Positions 50,529 to 59,451 of a stretch of 64,000 nucleotides of DNA are shown here, piece by piece. Location of the stretch: assembly GCA_001898645.1 (NCBI GenBank), contig MKUQ01000038.1, forward strand, positions 1 through 64,000, written 5' to 3'. The notes beneath the pieces are model-generated. The model did no database searches. It was not told where the DNA came from and worked only from the letters and a program-made list of their open reading frames with translations. The translations under genes and the position numbers were made by a program. Position 1 is the stretch's first letter, and each line of letters opens with the position of its first letter. The DNA comes from Burkholderiales bacterium 70-64 (GTDB lineage Bacteria > Pseudomonadota > Gammaproteobacteria > Burkholderiales > Burkholderiaceae_E).

Positions 50529-51470
50529 CTACTCTCCGAAGGCAAACAGCTGCTTCGACAAGCACGCATGCACGCCGTTGTTTCCATTGACCGCCTGGGT
50601 GATCATCAGATCGGCTTGCAGAGAACACAGCACATAGGCGTCGGATCGCGTCAGGCCACGGTCGTGAGACAGCCAGGTCACCATGTCGCCGACGGCCTGG
50701 ACGGCGGCCTGGCGCAAGTCGGTGTGAAATCCCATCGTGACGAGGTAATCCCGGGTTATCGCATGAGGCCGATGCAGATACCGCTCGCGGGCCAGGCTCA
50801 GGCGCAGGTGCGCACGCTCCATGGTGGTTTCCAGCGCCGTCTGGTTGACTTCGCCGCAGCCCTGCATGGCATGCGCATCGCCTGCATAGAACAGGGCCTG
50901 ATCCGCCCAGACAGGCAGGAACAGCGTGGTGCCCGCCACCAGCGCGGGACAGTCGATATTGCCGCCAAACTCGCCGGGAATCGACGAAATGTGCGTTTCG
51001 TCATCGGCGGGGGCAACTCCCATGATGCCCAGGAACGGCCGCAGCGGCATGCGGATACCCGGCACCAGCTCTGTTTCCATGCGCCGGGTGTCCAGACGAA
51101 AGTGCCGGATCTCTCCGTGCGGGAATTCCTCCGTCAGCAAGCCACGGCTATGCGGCGGCGGGGTAATCAGGTTGAAACCGTAGGGACCTGGCTCCAGATC
51201 GAGGATATCCACGCGCAACAGCATGCCCGCCCGCGCCCCCCGGACGGCAACGGGGCCGGTCAGGCTGTGCGGCCCCTTGCCCGCGTGGACTTTCTTCAGC
51301 TCGACGATGTCGTCGAACGTCATGCCCGGCGCCACGGCGTTGCCCCACAGCCCCCACGTCTCGAGAACCAGCTCATCGCCGTCTTCGATCTCGAGTATCG
51401 GCGCATACGACCGATCGATGACGCCTACCCGGACGGTCTGCTCGCTCGCGGGGAGAACGTGGACGGTCAT
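50529..51470 (-). CDS. Acetamidase/formamidase-family protein
   Basis: A 313-residue FmdA/AmdA-family protein. The N-terminus has VIDRSYAPILEIEDGDELVLETWGLWGN. LTGPVAVRGARAGMLLRVDILDLEPGPYGFN and FLGIMGVAPADDE are family signatures, as are GEFGGNIDCPALVAGTTLFLPV and YAGDAHAMQGCGEVNQTALE. Members hydrolyse short amides such as formamide to the acid plus ammonia. Its place between a reductase and a ring-cleavage dioxygenase suggests a small amide or ring-derived amide in the same pathway. It begins 18 bp after the reductase stop. Confidence 0.88.
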   Translation of the reverse strand: MTVHVLPASEQTVRVGVIDRSYAPILEIEDGDELVLETWGLWGNAVAPGMTFDDIVELKKVHAGKGPHSLTGPVAVRGARAGMLLRVDILDLEPGPYGFNLITPPPHSRGLLTEEFPHGEIRHFRLDTRRMETELVPGIRMPLRPFLGIMGVAPADDETHISSIPGEFGGNIDCPALVAGTTLFLPVWADQALFYAGDAHAMQGCGEVNQTALETTMERAHLRLSLARERYLHRPHAITRDYLVTMGFHTDLRQAAVQAVGDMVTWLSHDRGLTRSDAYVLCSLQADLMITQAVNGNNGVHACLSKQLFAFGE

Positions 51471-51488
51471 GTCGAGACTGCGGGGGGA

Positions 51489-52832
51489 CTAGATATCGAG
51501 GATGAGGCGCTCGGACCTTGCCCGCGAAACACATACCATCATCGTGTTTCCCGTCTCCTGTTCCTGCGGTGTCAGGCAATAGTCGCGGTGCTCGACCGCT
51601 CCCTCGTAAACCGCGGTTTCACAGGTACGGCAGGTACCTTCCCGGCAGGAGCTCACGACCGGAATGCCATTCTTCTCGAGTATTTCGAGGAGGCTCTTGT
51701 CGGCCGGCACCGAAAATGAACGACCGCTCCGGCGAAGCTCGACCATGAAGGGCTTTCTATTCTCGGGGAGAGCGGCCGGGCCATCGGACGGCGCACTGAA
51801 ATACTCGAAGTGCATCGTCCTCGCATCACGATGGCTCGCAGCTGCCTTGACGGCGGCCATCATGGGAGCCGGGCCACAGCAATAGACATGCTCCCCCTGC
51901 GGGTCGCCGGATAGCCAGGGAACGGGGTCGAACACGCCCGAGCGTTGGTCGTCCGCGTGCAGATGAATGGATCCGCCGCCGATCGTCGCGAGGGTTTCGA
52001 GGAAGGCAGCGCGCTGTGCGCTGCGAACGGCGTAGACCAATCGCCATGGGCGACCATTGGCCCGGCACCAGCGGATCATCGCGAGGATCGGCGTGATGCC
52101 GATGCCGCCGGCCAGAAACAGGTATTGCGTGGCCGACGGGTCGAGGGGAAAGCCGTTGCGCGGAACACTTACAGGCAGGGTCGTGCCTCGCCGCAAGGCC
52201 TGATGAATGAACAGCGAGCCGCCTCTTCCCTGCGAGGATCGCGCGATGCCGAGTACGTACCGGTCGCGCTCACGCCAATCGTTGCTGAGCGAATAATGAC
52301 GAATCAAGCCGTTGGGCAGGTCGATTGCTACATGGGCACCAGGCTCGAACGCAGGGAGTTCGGCGCCTCCGGGGGCGCGAAGCTCGACCTGAATGACATC
52401 GCGCGCCTCAGCCTGGACGTCGGTGACCTCGAGTTGAAGCTTCGACCCGGTTGTGGGCACTGTGGCGCCAGCTCCGGCAGCTACGCTGCTTCCTGGCGCC
52501 ACGGATGCTGCCTCGGTGATACCGGGGCTTTTGATGAACAGAAGTACGAGGCGGCTATCCGGGCTGGCGGCCAGGCCATGGCGAATGCCTGCCGGTATGA
52601 AAATCATGCTGGTCGGTTCGATGGCAAGCCGTTCCTCTCCGACCCATATTTCGCCGTAACCTTCGAGCACCACCCAGATCTCGTCCTGCACGGGATGATG
52701 ATGGGTTGCTGTTGCCTGCCCCGGCTCGTAACAGACGATTTCCGAAACGAGGCTGGGCACCTTGAGAATGGGCTTGCGCACCCGCAGTTTCGGATCGTAT
52801 TCGATGAAATCCTTGAGTACGAAGCTCAGCAT
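51489..52832 (-). CDS. Three-domain fusion: cupin + flavin reductase + [2Fe-2S] ferredoxin
   Basis: A 447-residue protein. Residues 30-105 form a cupin with the motif ATATHHHPVQDEIWVVLEG and His85. Residues 130-345 are a ferredoxin-NADP reductase-type module with the flavin motif RHYSLSN (178-184) and the NAD(P)-binding AGGIGITPILAM (241-252). Residues 360-447 are a plant-type ferredoxin with C396-x4-C401-x2-C404-x29-C434. The last two modules are the usual phthalate-dioxygenase-reductase layout that feeds electrons to Rieske oxygenases. The cupin fused in front is unusual. No Rieske oxygenase gene is present in the window. SD GGAGACACC. It is the first gene of the minus operon, divergent from LysR regulator 3. 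Confidence 0.88.
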   Translation of the reverse strand: MLSFVLKDFIEYDPKLRVRKPILKVPSLVSEIVCYEPGQATATHHHPVQDEIWVVLEGYGEIWVGEERLAIEPTSMIFIPAGIRHGLAASPDSRLVLLFIKSPGITEAASVAPGSSVAAGAGATVPTTGSKLQLEVTDVQAEARDVIQVELRAPGGAELPAFEPGAHVAIDLPNGLIRHYSLSNDWRERDRYVLGIARSSQGRGGSLFIHQALRRGTTLPVSVPRNGFPLDPSATQYLFLAGGIGITPILAMIRWCRANGRPWRLVYAVRSAQRAAFLETLATIGGGSIHLHADDQRSGVFDPVPWLSGDPQGEHVYCCGPAPMMAAVKAAASHRDARTMHFEYFSAPSDGPAALPENRKPFMVELRRSGRSFSVPADKSLLEILEKNGIPVVSSCREGTCRTCETAVYEGAVEHRDYCLTPQEQETGNTMMVCVSRARSERLILDI

Positions 52833-52942
52833 GCCAGGTGTCTCCTTCAGGAACCAAGGGCTCGATACAAACGGTAGCCAAATCCTGGAGCGGGCACTAG
52901 GTTTAAAATTCGAACACCGTGTTCAGCAGGATGGACGCAACC

Positions 52943-53866
52943 ATGGGAAATGCCAGGCTGAGCGACCTGATCGACCTGTGCCTTGTTGTTGAATATGGTG
53001 GAATCGGTGCTGCTGCCAGGGCGGTCAGCCGGCCCAAGTCCAGCCTCAGCCTTGCCATCCGGCGCCTCGAGGATGATTTGTCCGTTCGCCTCATGGATCG
53101 GACCAGGCGCCGCTTCCATTTGACGGACCGGGGGCGCACCCTTCACGAAAACATCGGTCCGTTGCTGGCGCAGCTGGATCACATCACCTCCGACTTCCGG
53201 GCATCCAGCGGCCAGGTCGCGGGCTCATTGCGGATCGCGGCCCCCTATGAATTCGGCGCTCATCATCTGGCCCGCACCGTCAGAAACCTGGCGTCACGGA
53301 ATCCGCATCTGACGATTACCCTGGACGTGCAATACGCGCCCATAAAGGAATTGTTCGGCAGCGGCTACGACGTCGTCTTCGTCATGACCAATGGGAATCT
53401 GGCGGATTCCGGCGTAGTGTCGTGTCGGGCTTTCATGCTGGAAAGAGGACTATTTGCTTCGCCGGCATTCCTCGAACGTCATCCACGCATACGGACACCG
53501 GAGGATCTTTCAAAAATACCGCTGATCGCCTCGTCCCAGGATCTGCAGTGGCGATTCACGGATAAACACGAGCGAATAATCGACGTGCCGATTCCCGGTT
53601 CGCATTTCAGAAGCTCGAATGCCGACGCACGCAGGCAGGTGGCCATCGATGGCCTCGGAGTAACTCGTACGGTGGCGACCTTCTGCAGCGAGGCGGTTCG
53701 TTCGGGGAGCCTGGCAAGGGTGTTGCCGGAATTCCATTGTGCGCCGCTATGCGTTTACGGAGTCATCAACGAGCGGCGGCTCATGCCGGCCACGGTGAAA
53801 GCGCTGTTCGATGAGCTCGAAAGGATTTCTCCGGACCTGTTCATCGAAACGCATGGCTCCGGCTGA
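52943..53866 (+). CDS. LysR-family regulator 3
   Basis: About 307 residues. The helix-turn-helix is RLSDLIDLCLVVEYGGIGAAARAVSRPKSSLSLAIRRLEDDL. The effector part follows (LRIAAPYEFGAHHLARTVRNLA). The group with S-R-P-K-S-S-x-S in the recognition helix is distinct from the two other LysR proteins. ATG 52943 is chosen with an AGGA at 52928-52931; the ATG at 52931 and GTG at 52919 are alternatives. It diverges from the cupin-reductase operon across about 110 bp with the AT-rich patch GGTTTAAAATTCG, so it most likely controls that operon. Codon and base use are less GC-rich than the block before it. Confidence 0.88.
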   Translation: MGNARLSDLIDLCLVVEYGGIGAAARAVSRPKSSLSLAIRRLEDDLSVRLMDRTRRRFHLTDRGRTLHENIGPLLAQLDHITSDFRASSGQVAGSLRIAAPYEFGAHHLARTVRNLASRNPHLTITLDVQYAPIKELFGSGYDVVFVMTNGNLADSGVVSCRAFMLERGLFASPAFLERHPRIRTPEDLSKIPLIASSQDLQWRFTDKHERIIDVPIPGSHFRSSNADARRQVAIDGLGVTRTVATFCSEAVRSGSLARVLPEFHCAPLCVYGVINERRLMPATVKALFDELERISPDLFIETHGSG

Positions 53867-53976
53867 ATTGCACCGGACTGCGACGCGCGCCAAGCACATC
53901 CCGCCAGGCGCTGTGGCAGGCGTTCGCCAGGAAGAACGAACTCGCCTCGACACCCTTGATCGAGCGACCTCGCATA

Positions 53977-56652
53977 TCAGCTGCGGCGATCTGGTACGCC
54001 CGACGCGGCCCGCGCCAGCTCCTGCGCAAGAAACGGCGCGGTCCGGCTGCTGGGCGCCCGCGCCACCTGTTGGGGGGCGCCGGCCGCCACGATGCTGCCG
54101 CCGGCATCGCCCGCACCCGGCCCCACGTCGATCACCCAATCGGCCTGGGCCACCGCACGCATGTCGTGCTCGATCATCACCACGGTATTGCCGGCATCAA
54201 CCAGGCGCTGCAACTGCACCAGCAGCCGGTCGGCATCCCACGCATGCAGCCCGGTCGTCGGCTCGTCGAGCACGTACAGGCTGCGGCCGCGCTGGCTGCG
54301 CTGCAACTCGGTGGCCAGCTTGATGCGCTGCGCTTCGCCACCGGAAAGCTCGGTGGCCGGCTGCCCCAGGCGCAGATAGCCCAGCCCGATCTCGCGCAGC
54401 AGTTGCAGTGGCCGCGCCACCGCATCCTCGCCCGCGAAGAACTCACGGGCTTCGTCCACCGTCATCTGCAGCACTTCGGCGATGTTGCGTCCGTTCCAGC
54501 GCACCTTCAGCGTGGCCTCGTCGTAGCGTGCGCCATGGCACGTCGGGCACGGCGCGTACACGCTGGGCATGAACAGCAGTTCCACGCTGACGAAGCCCTC
54601 GCCCTCGCAGGTCTCGCAGCGCCCCTTGGCCACATTGAACGAGAACCGCCCGGCGTCGTAGCGGCGACGGCGCGCATCAGGCGTGGCGGCAAACAGCTTG
54701 CGCACGTGGTCGAACAGGCCGGTATAGGTGGCCAGGTTGGAGCGCGGGGTGCACCCGATCGGCTTCTGGTCGACCTGCACCAGGCGCTGCACGGCGTCCA
54801 CGTCACCGGCCAGATGGCCGCCGGTAACCTCGATCACCGTGGGCCCTTCGATGGCGCCGCTGTCGGCGGCATCGTCCTCGGGCTCGTGGCCCAGGTGCAG
54901 CAGCACCAGTTCCGGTAGTGCCTGCGCGACGAGGCTGGATTTGCCCGAGCCGGAGATGCCGGTGACGGCAGTCAGTACGCCGAGTGGAATGCGCGCGTCC
55001 ACGCCGTGCAGGTTGTGGCGGTGGATGCCCTGCAGCTCCAGCCAGCCGGAGGGCTCGCGTCCCCGGCTGCCGAGTGCGGGAATCTCGTCGAACAGGTAGC
55101 GTGCGGTGCGCGATTCGGCAATTTCACGCAGGCCGTCCGGATCGCCGCTGTAGAGCACGCGGCCGCCACGTTCTCCGGCATCCGGCCCCACGTCCACCAG
55201 CCATTGCGCGCGACGCATCAAGTCCAGGTCGTGCTCCACCACGAACACCGAGTTGCCCGCGTCGCGCAGCTTGTCGAGCGCGTCGTACAGGGCCTGGCTG
55301 TCGGAGGGATGCAGGCCCGCCGAGGGTTCATCGAGCACGTACACGACGCCGAACAGCAGGGAACTCAGTTGCGTGGCCAGTCGCAGGCGCTGCAATTCGC
55401 CGGCCGAAAGGGTCGGCGTGGCCCGGTCCAGCGTCAGGTAGCCCAGGCCCAGCCCGCGCAGTCGACGCAGACGTGCCATCACGCCACCGGCCAGGCGCTG
55501 CGCGGCGAGGCGCTTTTCTTCCGACAGCGCGGAGGTGCGGCGTACGTCGGGCGACACCGCATGGACTGCACGGCCAGAGGCCGCGCGTTCGGCACGGTCA
55601 CGCCGGGTCGCTTCCTTGTCAGCGCCCGCTCCCGCCGTATGGGCGCGGAAATCGCCCTGGGCGATGGGTTCGAGCAAGGCCGCCAGCCGGTCCAGCGGCA
55701 TCTGCATGAACTCGCCGATGTCCACTCCGGCGAAGGTTACCGACAGCGCTTCGGGCTTGAGCCGCTTGCCGTGGCAGGTGGGGCACGGCTTGCCCTCCAT
55801 GAACCGGGACACGCGCTTTCTCATCAACGCGCTCTGGGTGTTGGCAAAGGTGTGCAGCACATACCGCCGGGCGCCGGTGAAGGTGCCCATGTAGCTCGGC
55901 TCCAGCTTGCGCTTGAGCGCAGCGCGGGTTTCGGCGGGCGAGAAGCCCGCGTACACCGGCACCGTGGGGGTTTCCTCGGTGAACAATATCCAGTCGCGGT
56001 CTTTCTTCGGCAGGTCCTTCCACGGCCGGTCAACGTCGTAGCCCATGCTGACCAGGATGTCGCGCAGGTTCTGCCCTTGCCAGGCAGGCGGCCACGAGGC
56101 GATCGCCCGTTCGCGGATGGTCAGGGAGGGATCGGGCACCATGGTGGCCTCGGTCACCTCGTACACATGGCCCAGACCGTGGCAGGTCGGGCATGCCCCC
56201 TGCGGCGTGTTCGGCGAGAAATCCTCGGCGTACAGCATCGGCTGGGTGGCCGGGTAGGCGCCTGCGCGCGAATACATCATCCGTACGAGGCTGGACAACG
56301 TGGTCACGCTGCCAACGGAAGAACGTGCGTTGCTGGCGCCGCGCTGCTGCTGCAAGGCGACCGCCGGAGGCAGGCCATCGATCGCATTGACGTCGGGCAC
56401 GCCGGCCTGGTCGATCAGGCGCCGCGCATAAGGGGCTACCGACTCAAAGTAGCGCCGCTGTGCCTCGGCATAAATGGTGCCGAATGCGAGCGAGGACTTG
56501 CCGGAGCCGGAGACACCGGAGAACACCACCAGCGCGTTGCGCGGGATGGAGACATCCACGTCCTTGAGGTTGTGCTCGCGCGCACCCCGCACTTCCACGA
56601 GGCCGCTGGCCGCAGCGGTACAAGAGGATTCACCGAAAGAAGGGTTTGGCAT
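53977..56652 (-). CDS. UvrA-like excinuclease subunit A paralogue
   Basis: An 891-residue UvrA-family ABC ATPase with two ATPase halves. Walker A motifs are GVSGSGKSS (residues 46-54) and GISGSGKSS; the signature motifs are LSAGELQRLRLATQL in half 1 (A for the usual G) and LSGGEAQRIKLATEL in half 2. Zinc-finger Cys pairs are present (CPTCHGLGH, CPTCHGKRL, CETCEGEGF, CPTCHGARY). It is shorter than canonical UvrA (about 940-960) and belongs to the second UvrA class found beside the repair enzyme, sometimes linked to drug self-protection. The ATG at 56652 has no strong SD. Its N-terminus abuts an integrase remnant next to tRNA-Phe. Confidence 0.88.
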   Translation of the reverse strand: MPNPSFGESSCTAAASGLVEVRGAREHNLKDVDVSIPRNALVVFSGVSGSGKSSLAFGTIYAEAQRRYFESVAPYARRLIDQAGVPDVNAIDGLPPAVALQQQRGASNARSSVGSVTTLSSLVRMMYSRAGAYPATQPMLYAEDFSPNTPQGACPTCHGLGHVYEVTEATMVPDPSLTIRERAIASWPPAWQGQNLRDILVSMGYDVDRPWKDLPKKDRDWILFTEETPTVPVYAGFSPAETRAALKRKLEPSYMGTFTGARRYVLHTFANTQSALMRKRVSRFMEGKPCPTCHGKRLKPEALSVTFAGVDIGEFMQMPLDRLAALLEPIAQGDFRAHTAGAGADKEATRRDRAERAASGRAVHAVSPDVRRTSALSEEKRLAAQRLAGGVMARLRRLRGLGLGYLTLDRATPTLSAGELQRLRLATQLSSLLFGVVYVLDEPSAGLHPSDSQALYDALDKLRDAGNSVFVVEHDLDLMRRAQWLVDVGPDAGERGGRVLYSGDPDGLREIAESRTARYLFDEIPALGSRGREPSGWLELQGIHRHNLHGVDARIPLGVLTAVTGISGSGKSSLVAQALPELVLLHLGHEPEDDAADSGAIEGPTVIEVTGGHLAGDVDAVQRLVQVDQKPIGCTPRSNLATYTGLFDHVRKLFAATPDARRRRYDAGRFSFNVAKGRCETCEGEGFVSVELLFMPSVYAPCPTCHGARYDEATLKVRWNGRNIAEVLQMTVDEAREFFAGEDAVARPLQLLREIGLGYLRLGQPATELSGGEAQRIKLATELQRSQRGRSLYVLDEPTTGLHAWDADRLLVQLQRLVDAGNTVVMIEHDMRAVAQADWVIDVGPGAGDAGGSIVAAGAPQQVARAPSSRTAPFLAQELARAASGVPDRRS

Positions 56653-56659
56653 GTTCTTA

Positions 56660-56890
56660 TCAGCAGTTCGTGCGGTGGCGATCCTTGCCGGCCTGCGCAA
56701 GCCAGGCACGCGCCATCAGTTCAAAGGTATTGAGCTTGGCGACGCGGCTGCTGCTCGGCTGCGATGCGACGGGCCTCCTGAGGATCGAGCCCGGCCGATC
56801 GGGTCTCGGAGATGTTCCGGGCCTTTTTGCGTGCGCTTGCGAGGCTCACGGTCGGGTAGGTGCCGAGCCCCAGCTTCACGGAGCATGCCC
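56660..56890 (-). pseudogene. Tyrosine-recombinase (P4-type integrase) remnant next to tRNA-Phe
   Basis: On the minus strand about 56721-56880 the frame reads VKLGLGTYPTVSLASARKKA, then AGLDPQEARRIAAEQQ, which matches the arm-binding domain of P4-type integrases (G-L-G-x-Y-P-x-V-S-L-A-x-A-R-x-x-A and G-x-D-P). It meets a stop at 56721-56723. A second frame continues the family text as LNTFELMARAWLAQAGKDRH and ends at TGA 56660-56662. One frameshift thus breaks the gene, and everything after the start of the core-binding domain is missing. The upstream part is eroded too. It lies about 80 bp from the 3' end of tRNA-Phe, the classic place for an island integrase. Confidence 0.75.
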
Positions 56891-56973
56891 ATGTTGTACC
56901 CCGGCGAATTGATCTGCCTGAAAGGCAGTCTAGGGTACGGGCAAACGCGGGATTGTCTGAGAAGGGTGAATGG

Positions 56974-57046
<73 letters not shown>

Positions 57047-57128
57047 GTAGGGGCGCGAGCCAGGGTGCCGCGCCCGAAAGCCGGCAATCTTAGCAGAATC
57101 GCAGGGCGGGAAGGTGCTGCGGCGTCCC

Positions 57129-57134
57129 TATAAT
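57129..57134 (+). promoter_or_regulatory. -10 box TATAAT at a predicted leaderless start
   Basis: A perfect TATAAT ends 6 bases before the ATG at 57141, which puts the expected transcription start exactly at the start codon. No TTGACA-like -35 is visible at the right distance, and no Shine-Dalgarno sequence precedes the ATG. The same geometry recurs at 63953-63966. Confidence 0.55.
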
Positions 57135-57140
57135 CGCCGG

Positions 57141-58457
57141 ATGCCTTCCAGAGTCGTCAATTCCGGATCCGAGGTCGCGGTGGTGGGGCGCGGGCCTGTC
57201 GGGCTGGCGGCGGCGCTCGCGCTCTCGCGCGAGGGGCTGTCGACGGCGCTCGTTGGCCAGCCGCTGCAGGCCGGGACGGCCGAGCCGTGGGATCTGCGGG
57301 TGTTCGCGCTGTCGCCGGCCGCGCGCGCGCTGCTCGACTCGATCGGCGTGTGGCATGCGCTCGATGCGCGCCGTGTCGCGCCGGTCTACGACATGCGCGT
57401 GTTCCCGCGCTTCGGTGCCGATCGCGACCCGCTGCACTTCGGCGCCTACGAATCTCGCGTCGAGGCGCTCGCCTGGATCGTCGAGCAGCGCAACCTGGTG
57501 CAGGCGCTCGAACAGGCAGTGCGCTTCGCTCGCCTGCCGGTGATCGAGGAGCGCTTCGAGGGATTCGAGCCGCCTCCCGATGCGCCGGCGGCGCCGTCGC
57601 TGCCGGCGCCGGCGCTCGGCCTGCGGCTCGAAGGCGGGCGGCGCATGCTGGCCCGCCTGGTGGTCGGCGCCGACGGCGGAGCCTCGCGCGTGCGCGAGGC
57701 GGCCGGGCTGGCCTGGACGGTGTCGGACTATCCGCAGCGCGCGCTGGTGGCGCACTTCGCCACCGAGCTGCCGCATCGGGACATCGCCTGGCAGTGGTTC
57801 GGCACCGACGGGGTGCTCGCCCTGCTGCCGCTGCCGGCCGATCCGGCCGCGGACGCACGGGCGCAAGCGGCTGCGTCCTCGCCGTCAGGAGGGGCGCTGC
57901 CGCCGCCGGTGGAAGCACCGCATGCAGGCCGCGTCAGCATGGTCTGGTCGGCGCCGCACGAGCTGGCCGATGCGTTGCTGGCGATGTCGCCGGACGAGCT
58001 CGGTGCGCGCGTACAGCAGGCCGCCGGCTCGGCGCTGGGGGCGATGAGGCCGATCTCGGGGGTCGAGGCCTTCCCGCTGCGGCTGGGCCGCGTGGCGGCG
58101 ATGATCGCGCCTCGCGTGGCGCTGGTGGGCGATGCGGCGCACCTGGTCCATCCGCTTGCCGGCCAGGGGATGAACCTGGGCTTCGGCGACGTCGCCGCGC
58201 TGGTGCAGGTGATGCGCCGGCGCGCCCCCGGTCGTGACCCCGGCGATCGGCTGCTGCTGCGCCGCTATGAGCGCATGCGCGCCGAGCCGGTCGCGGCGAT
58301 GCGCCGTGCCACCGACGGGCTGCAGCGCCTCTTCGATCCGGCGCTGCCGCCGCTGCTGCCCGCTGCGTGGCTCGAGGCGGCGGTGGCGCTGGGCTGGCGG
58401 GCCGTCGCCGGCTCGGGCTGGATCAAGCGCCGGCTGGTGGCGCAGGCGGTCCGCTAG
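57141..58457 (+). CDS. UbiH/UbiF/VisC/COQ6-family FAD hydroxylase
   Basis: A 438-residue flavoprotein monooxygenase of the ubiquinone-biosynthesis group. Motifs: EVAVVGRGPVGLAAALALSREG (dinucleotide binding, with R-G-P where G-G-G/A-x is common), RVFALSPAARALLDSIGVW, LVVGADGGASRVREAAG (DG motif), and APRVALVGDAAHLVHPLAGQGMNLGFGDVAALV (GD motif). These enzymes hydroxylate the quinone ring in the inner membrane system. Which of UbiH, UbiI or UbiF it is cannot be decided. An Ala/Pro-rich insertion lies near residues 235-265. It is followed by dsbC on the same strand, as in related betaproteobacteria. Confidence 0.9.
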   Translation: MPSRVVNSGSEVAVVGRGPVGLAAALALSREGLSTALVGQPLQAGTAEPWDLRVFALSPAARALLDSIGVWHALDARRVAPVYDMRVFPRFGADRDPLHFGAYESRVEALAWIVEQRNLVQALEQAVRFARLPVIEERFEGFEPPPDAPAAPSLPAPALGLRLEGGRRMLARLVVGADGGASRVREAAGLAWTVSDYPQRALVAHFATELPHRDIAWQWFGTDGVLALLPLPADPAADARAQAAASSPSGGALPPPVEAPHAGRVSMVWSAPHELADALLAMSPDELGARVQQAAGSALGAMRPISGVEAFPLRLGRVAAMIAPRVALVGDAAHLVHPLAGQGMNLGFGDVAALVQVMRRRAPGRDPGDRLLLRRYERMRAEPVAAMRRATDGLQRLFDPALPPLLPAAWLEAAVALGWRAVAGSGWIKRRLVAQAVR

Positions 58458-58533
58458 AACCTCCCGGCGGGAGCGCGCCCTCGGGCATCGCGCCGTGCGA
58501 CACTTGATGCATGCCTCTTTCCGGAAGACCGTC

Positions 58534-59286
58534 ATGATTCGTTTCGCCGCGACGCTCGCCGCCGCCCTCCTGTGGCTCGCCGCCTCGCCCGTGCTGGCGC
58601 AGGGCGCCGCCGCGATGCCGGCCGCCGATCCGGCGGCTGCGCGTGTGAAAGCCGCGATGGAGTCCTTCCTCGGCGGACGCCACCCGGTGGACGAGGTGCG
58701 CCGCACGCCGCTGCCCGGCATCTACGAAGTCCGCCTGGGCCACGACCTGCTGTACGTCGACGAGAAGGGCCAGTACCTGTTCTACGAGGGCAACCTGATC
58801 GAGATGAAGTCACAGCGCAACCTGACTCAGGAGCGCGTGGAAGAGCTGCTCTCGATCGACTTCCGGATCCTTCCGCTGGATGCCGCGATCAAGCAGGTCA
58901 ACGGCAACGGCAAGCGCGTGGTGGCGGTATTCGAGGACGCCAACTGTGTCTACTGCAAGAAGCTGCGCGCCGACCTGGTCAAGCTCGACGACGTCACGAT
59001 CTACACCTTCCCGCTGGCCTTCCTCGCCGCCGATTCCGAATCGAAGGCCCGCAAGGCCCTGTGCGCGGCCGACAAGGCGCGCGCCTGGAACGAGCTGCTG
59101 CTGAACAATCGCATCCCGGGCAACGCCGGCACCTGCGACACGCAGCTCGCCCGGGTGCGCGAGCTGGCGAGCAAGCTCGGCATCACCGGCACGCCCGTGG
59201 TGTTCTTCGCCAACGGCAAGCGGCTCCAGGGCTACGCGCCGCCGGAGCGCTTCACCAGGATGCTGGAGGAGAACTCCAAGGGCTGA
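58534..59286 (+). CDS. dsbC: DsbC-type thiol:disulfide isomerase
   Basis: A 250-residue periplasmic protein with a Sec signal (MIRFAATLAAALLWLAASPVLAQ), an N-terminal dimerisation domain (PLPGIYEVRLGHDLLYVDEKGQYLFYEG...) and a thioredoxin-fold domain with the active site C138-V-Y-C141 (EDANCVYCKK) and the cis-Pro loop ITGTPVVFFANGKR. It rearranges wrong disulfides and is kept reduced by DsbD. The ATG at 58534 is preferred to 58507 because GGAAGA lies just upstream and the signal begins at once. It is 76 bp after the ubiH-like gene. Confidence 0.92.
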   Translation: MIRFAATLAAALLWLAASPVLAQGAAAMPAADPAAARVKAAMESFLGGRHPVDEVRRTPLPGIYEVRLGHDLLYVDEKGQYLFYEGNLIEMKSQRNLTQERVEELLSIDFRILPLDAAIKQVNGNGKRVVAVFEDANCVYCKKLRADLVKLDDVTIYTFPLAFLAADSESKARKALCAADKARAWNELLLNNRIPGNAGTCDTQLARVRELASKLGITGTPVVFFANGKRLQGYAPPERFTRMLEENSKG

Positions 59287-59451
59287 ACGGCACGCCGGAG
59301 ACGCACGCCTCCCGCGCATCCTGCGAAGCCGCGCATCCGCGCAGGCGCCTGCCGCGGGTCGCTGCCGTGCAAATTCTATTTGCGCCAATCGATCTGCCGG
59401 AATGCTCGCGCTTTGCTATAACTGAACCTTCCGGAGCTCCGGAACGAAGCG

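Noticed and set aside
54969-56733. 575-codon plus-strand frame opposite the UvrA-like gene
   Set aside because: Antisense shadow of a protein with Walker A, signature and zinc-finger motifs.
1-56970. Direct repeat of the tRNA-Phe 3' end marking the other end of an island
   Set aside because: I looked for a second copy of the segment ending in the T-arm, acceptor and CCA and did not recognise one. It may be outside the window or degraded, so no att site is annotated.
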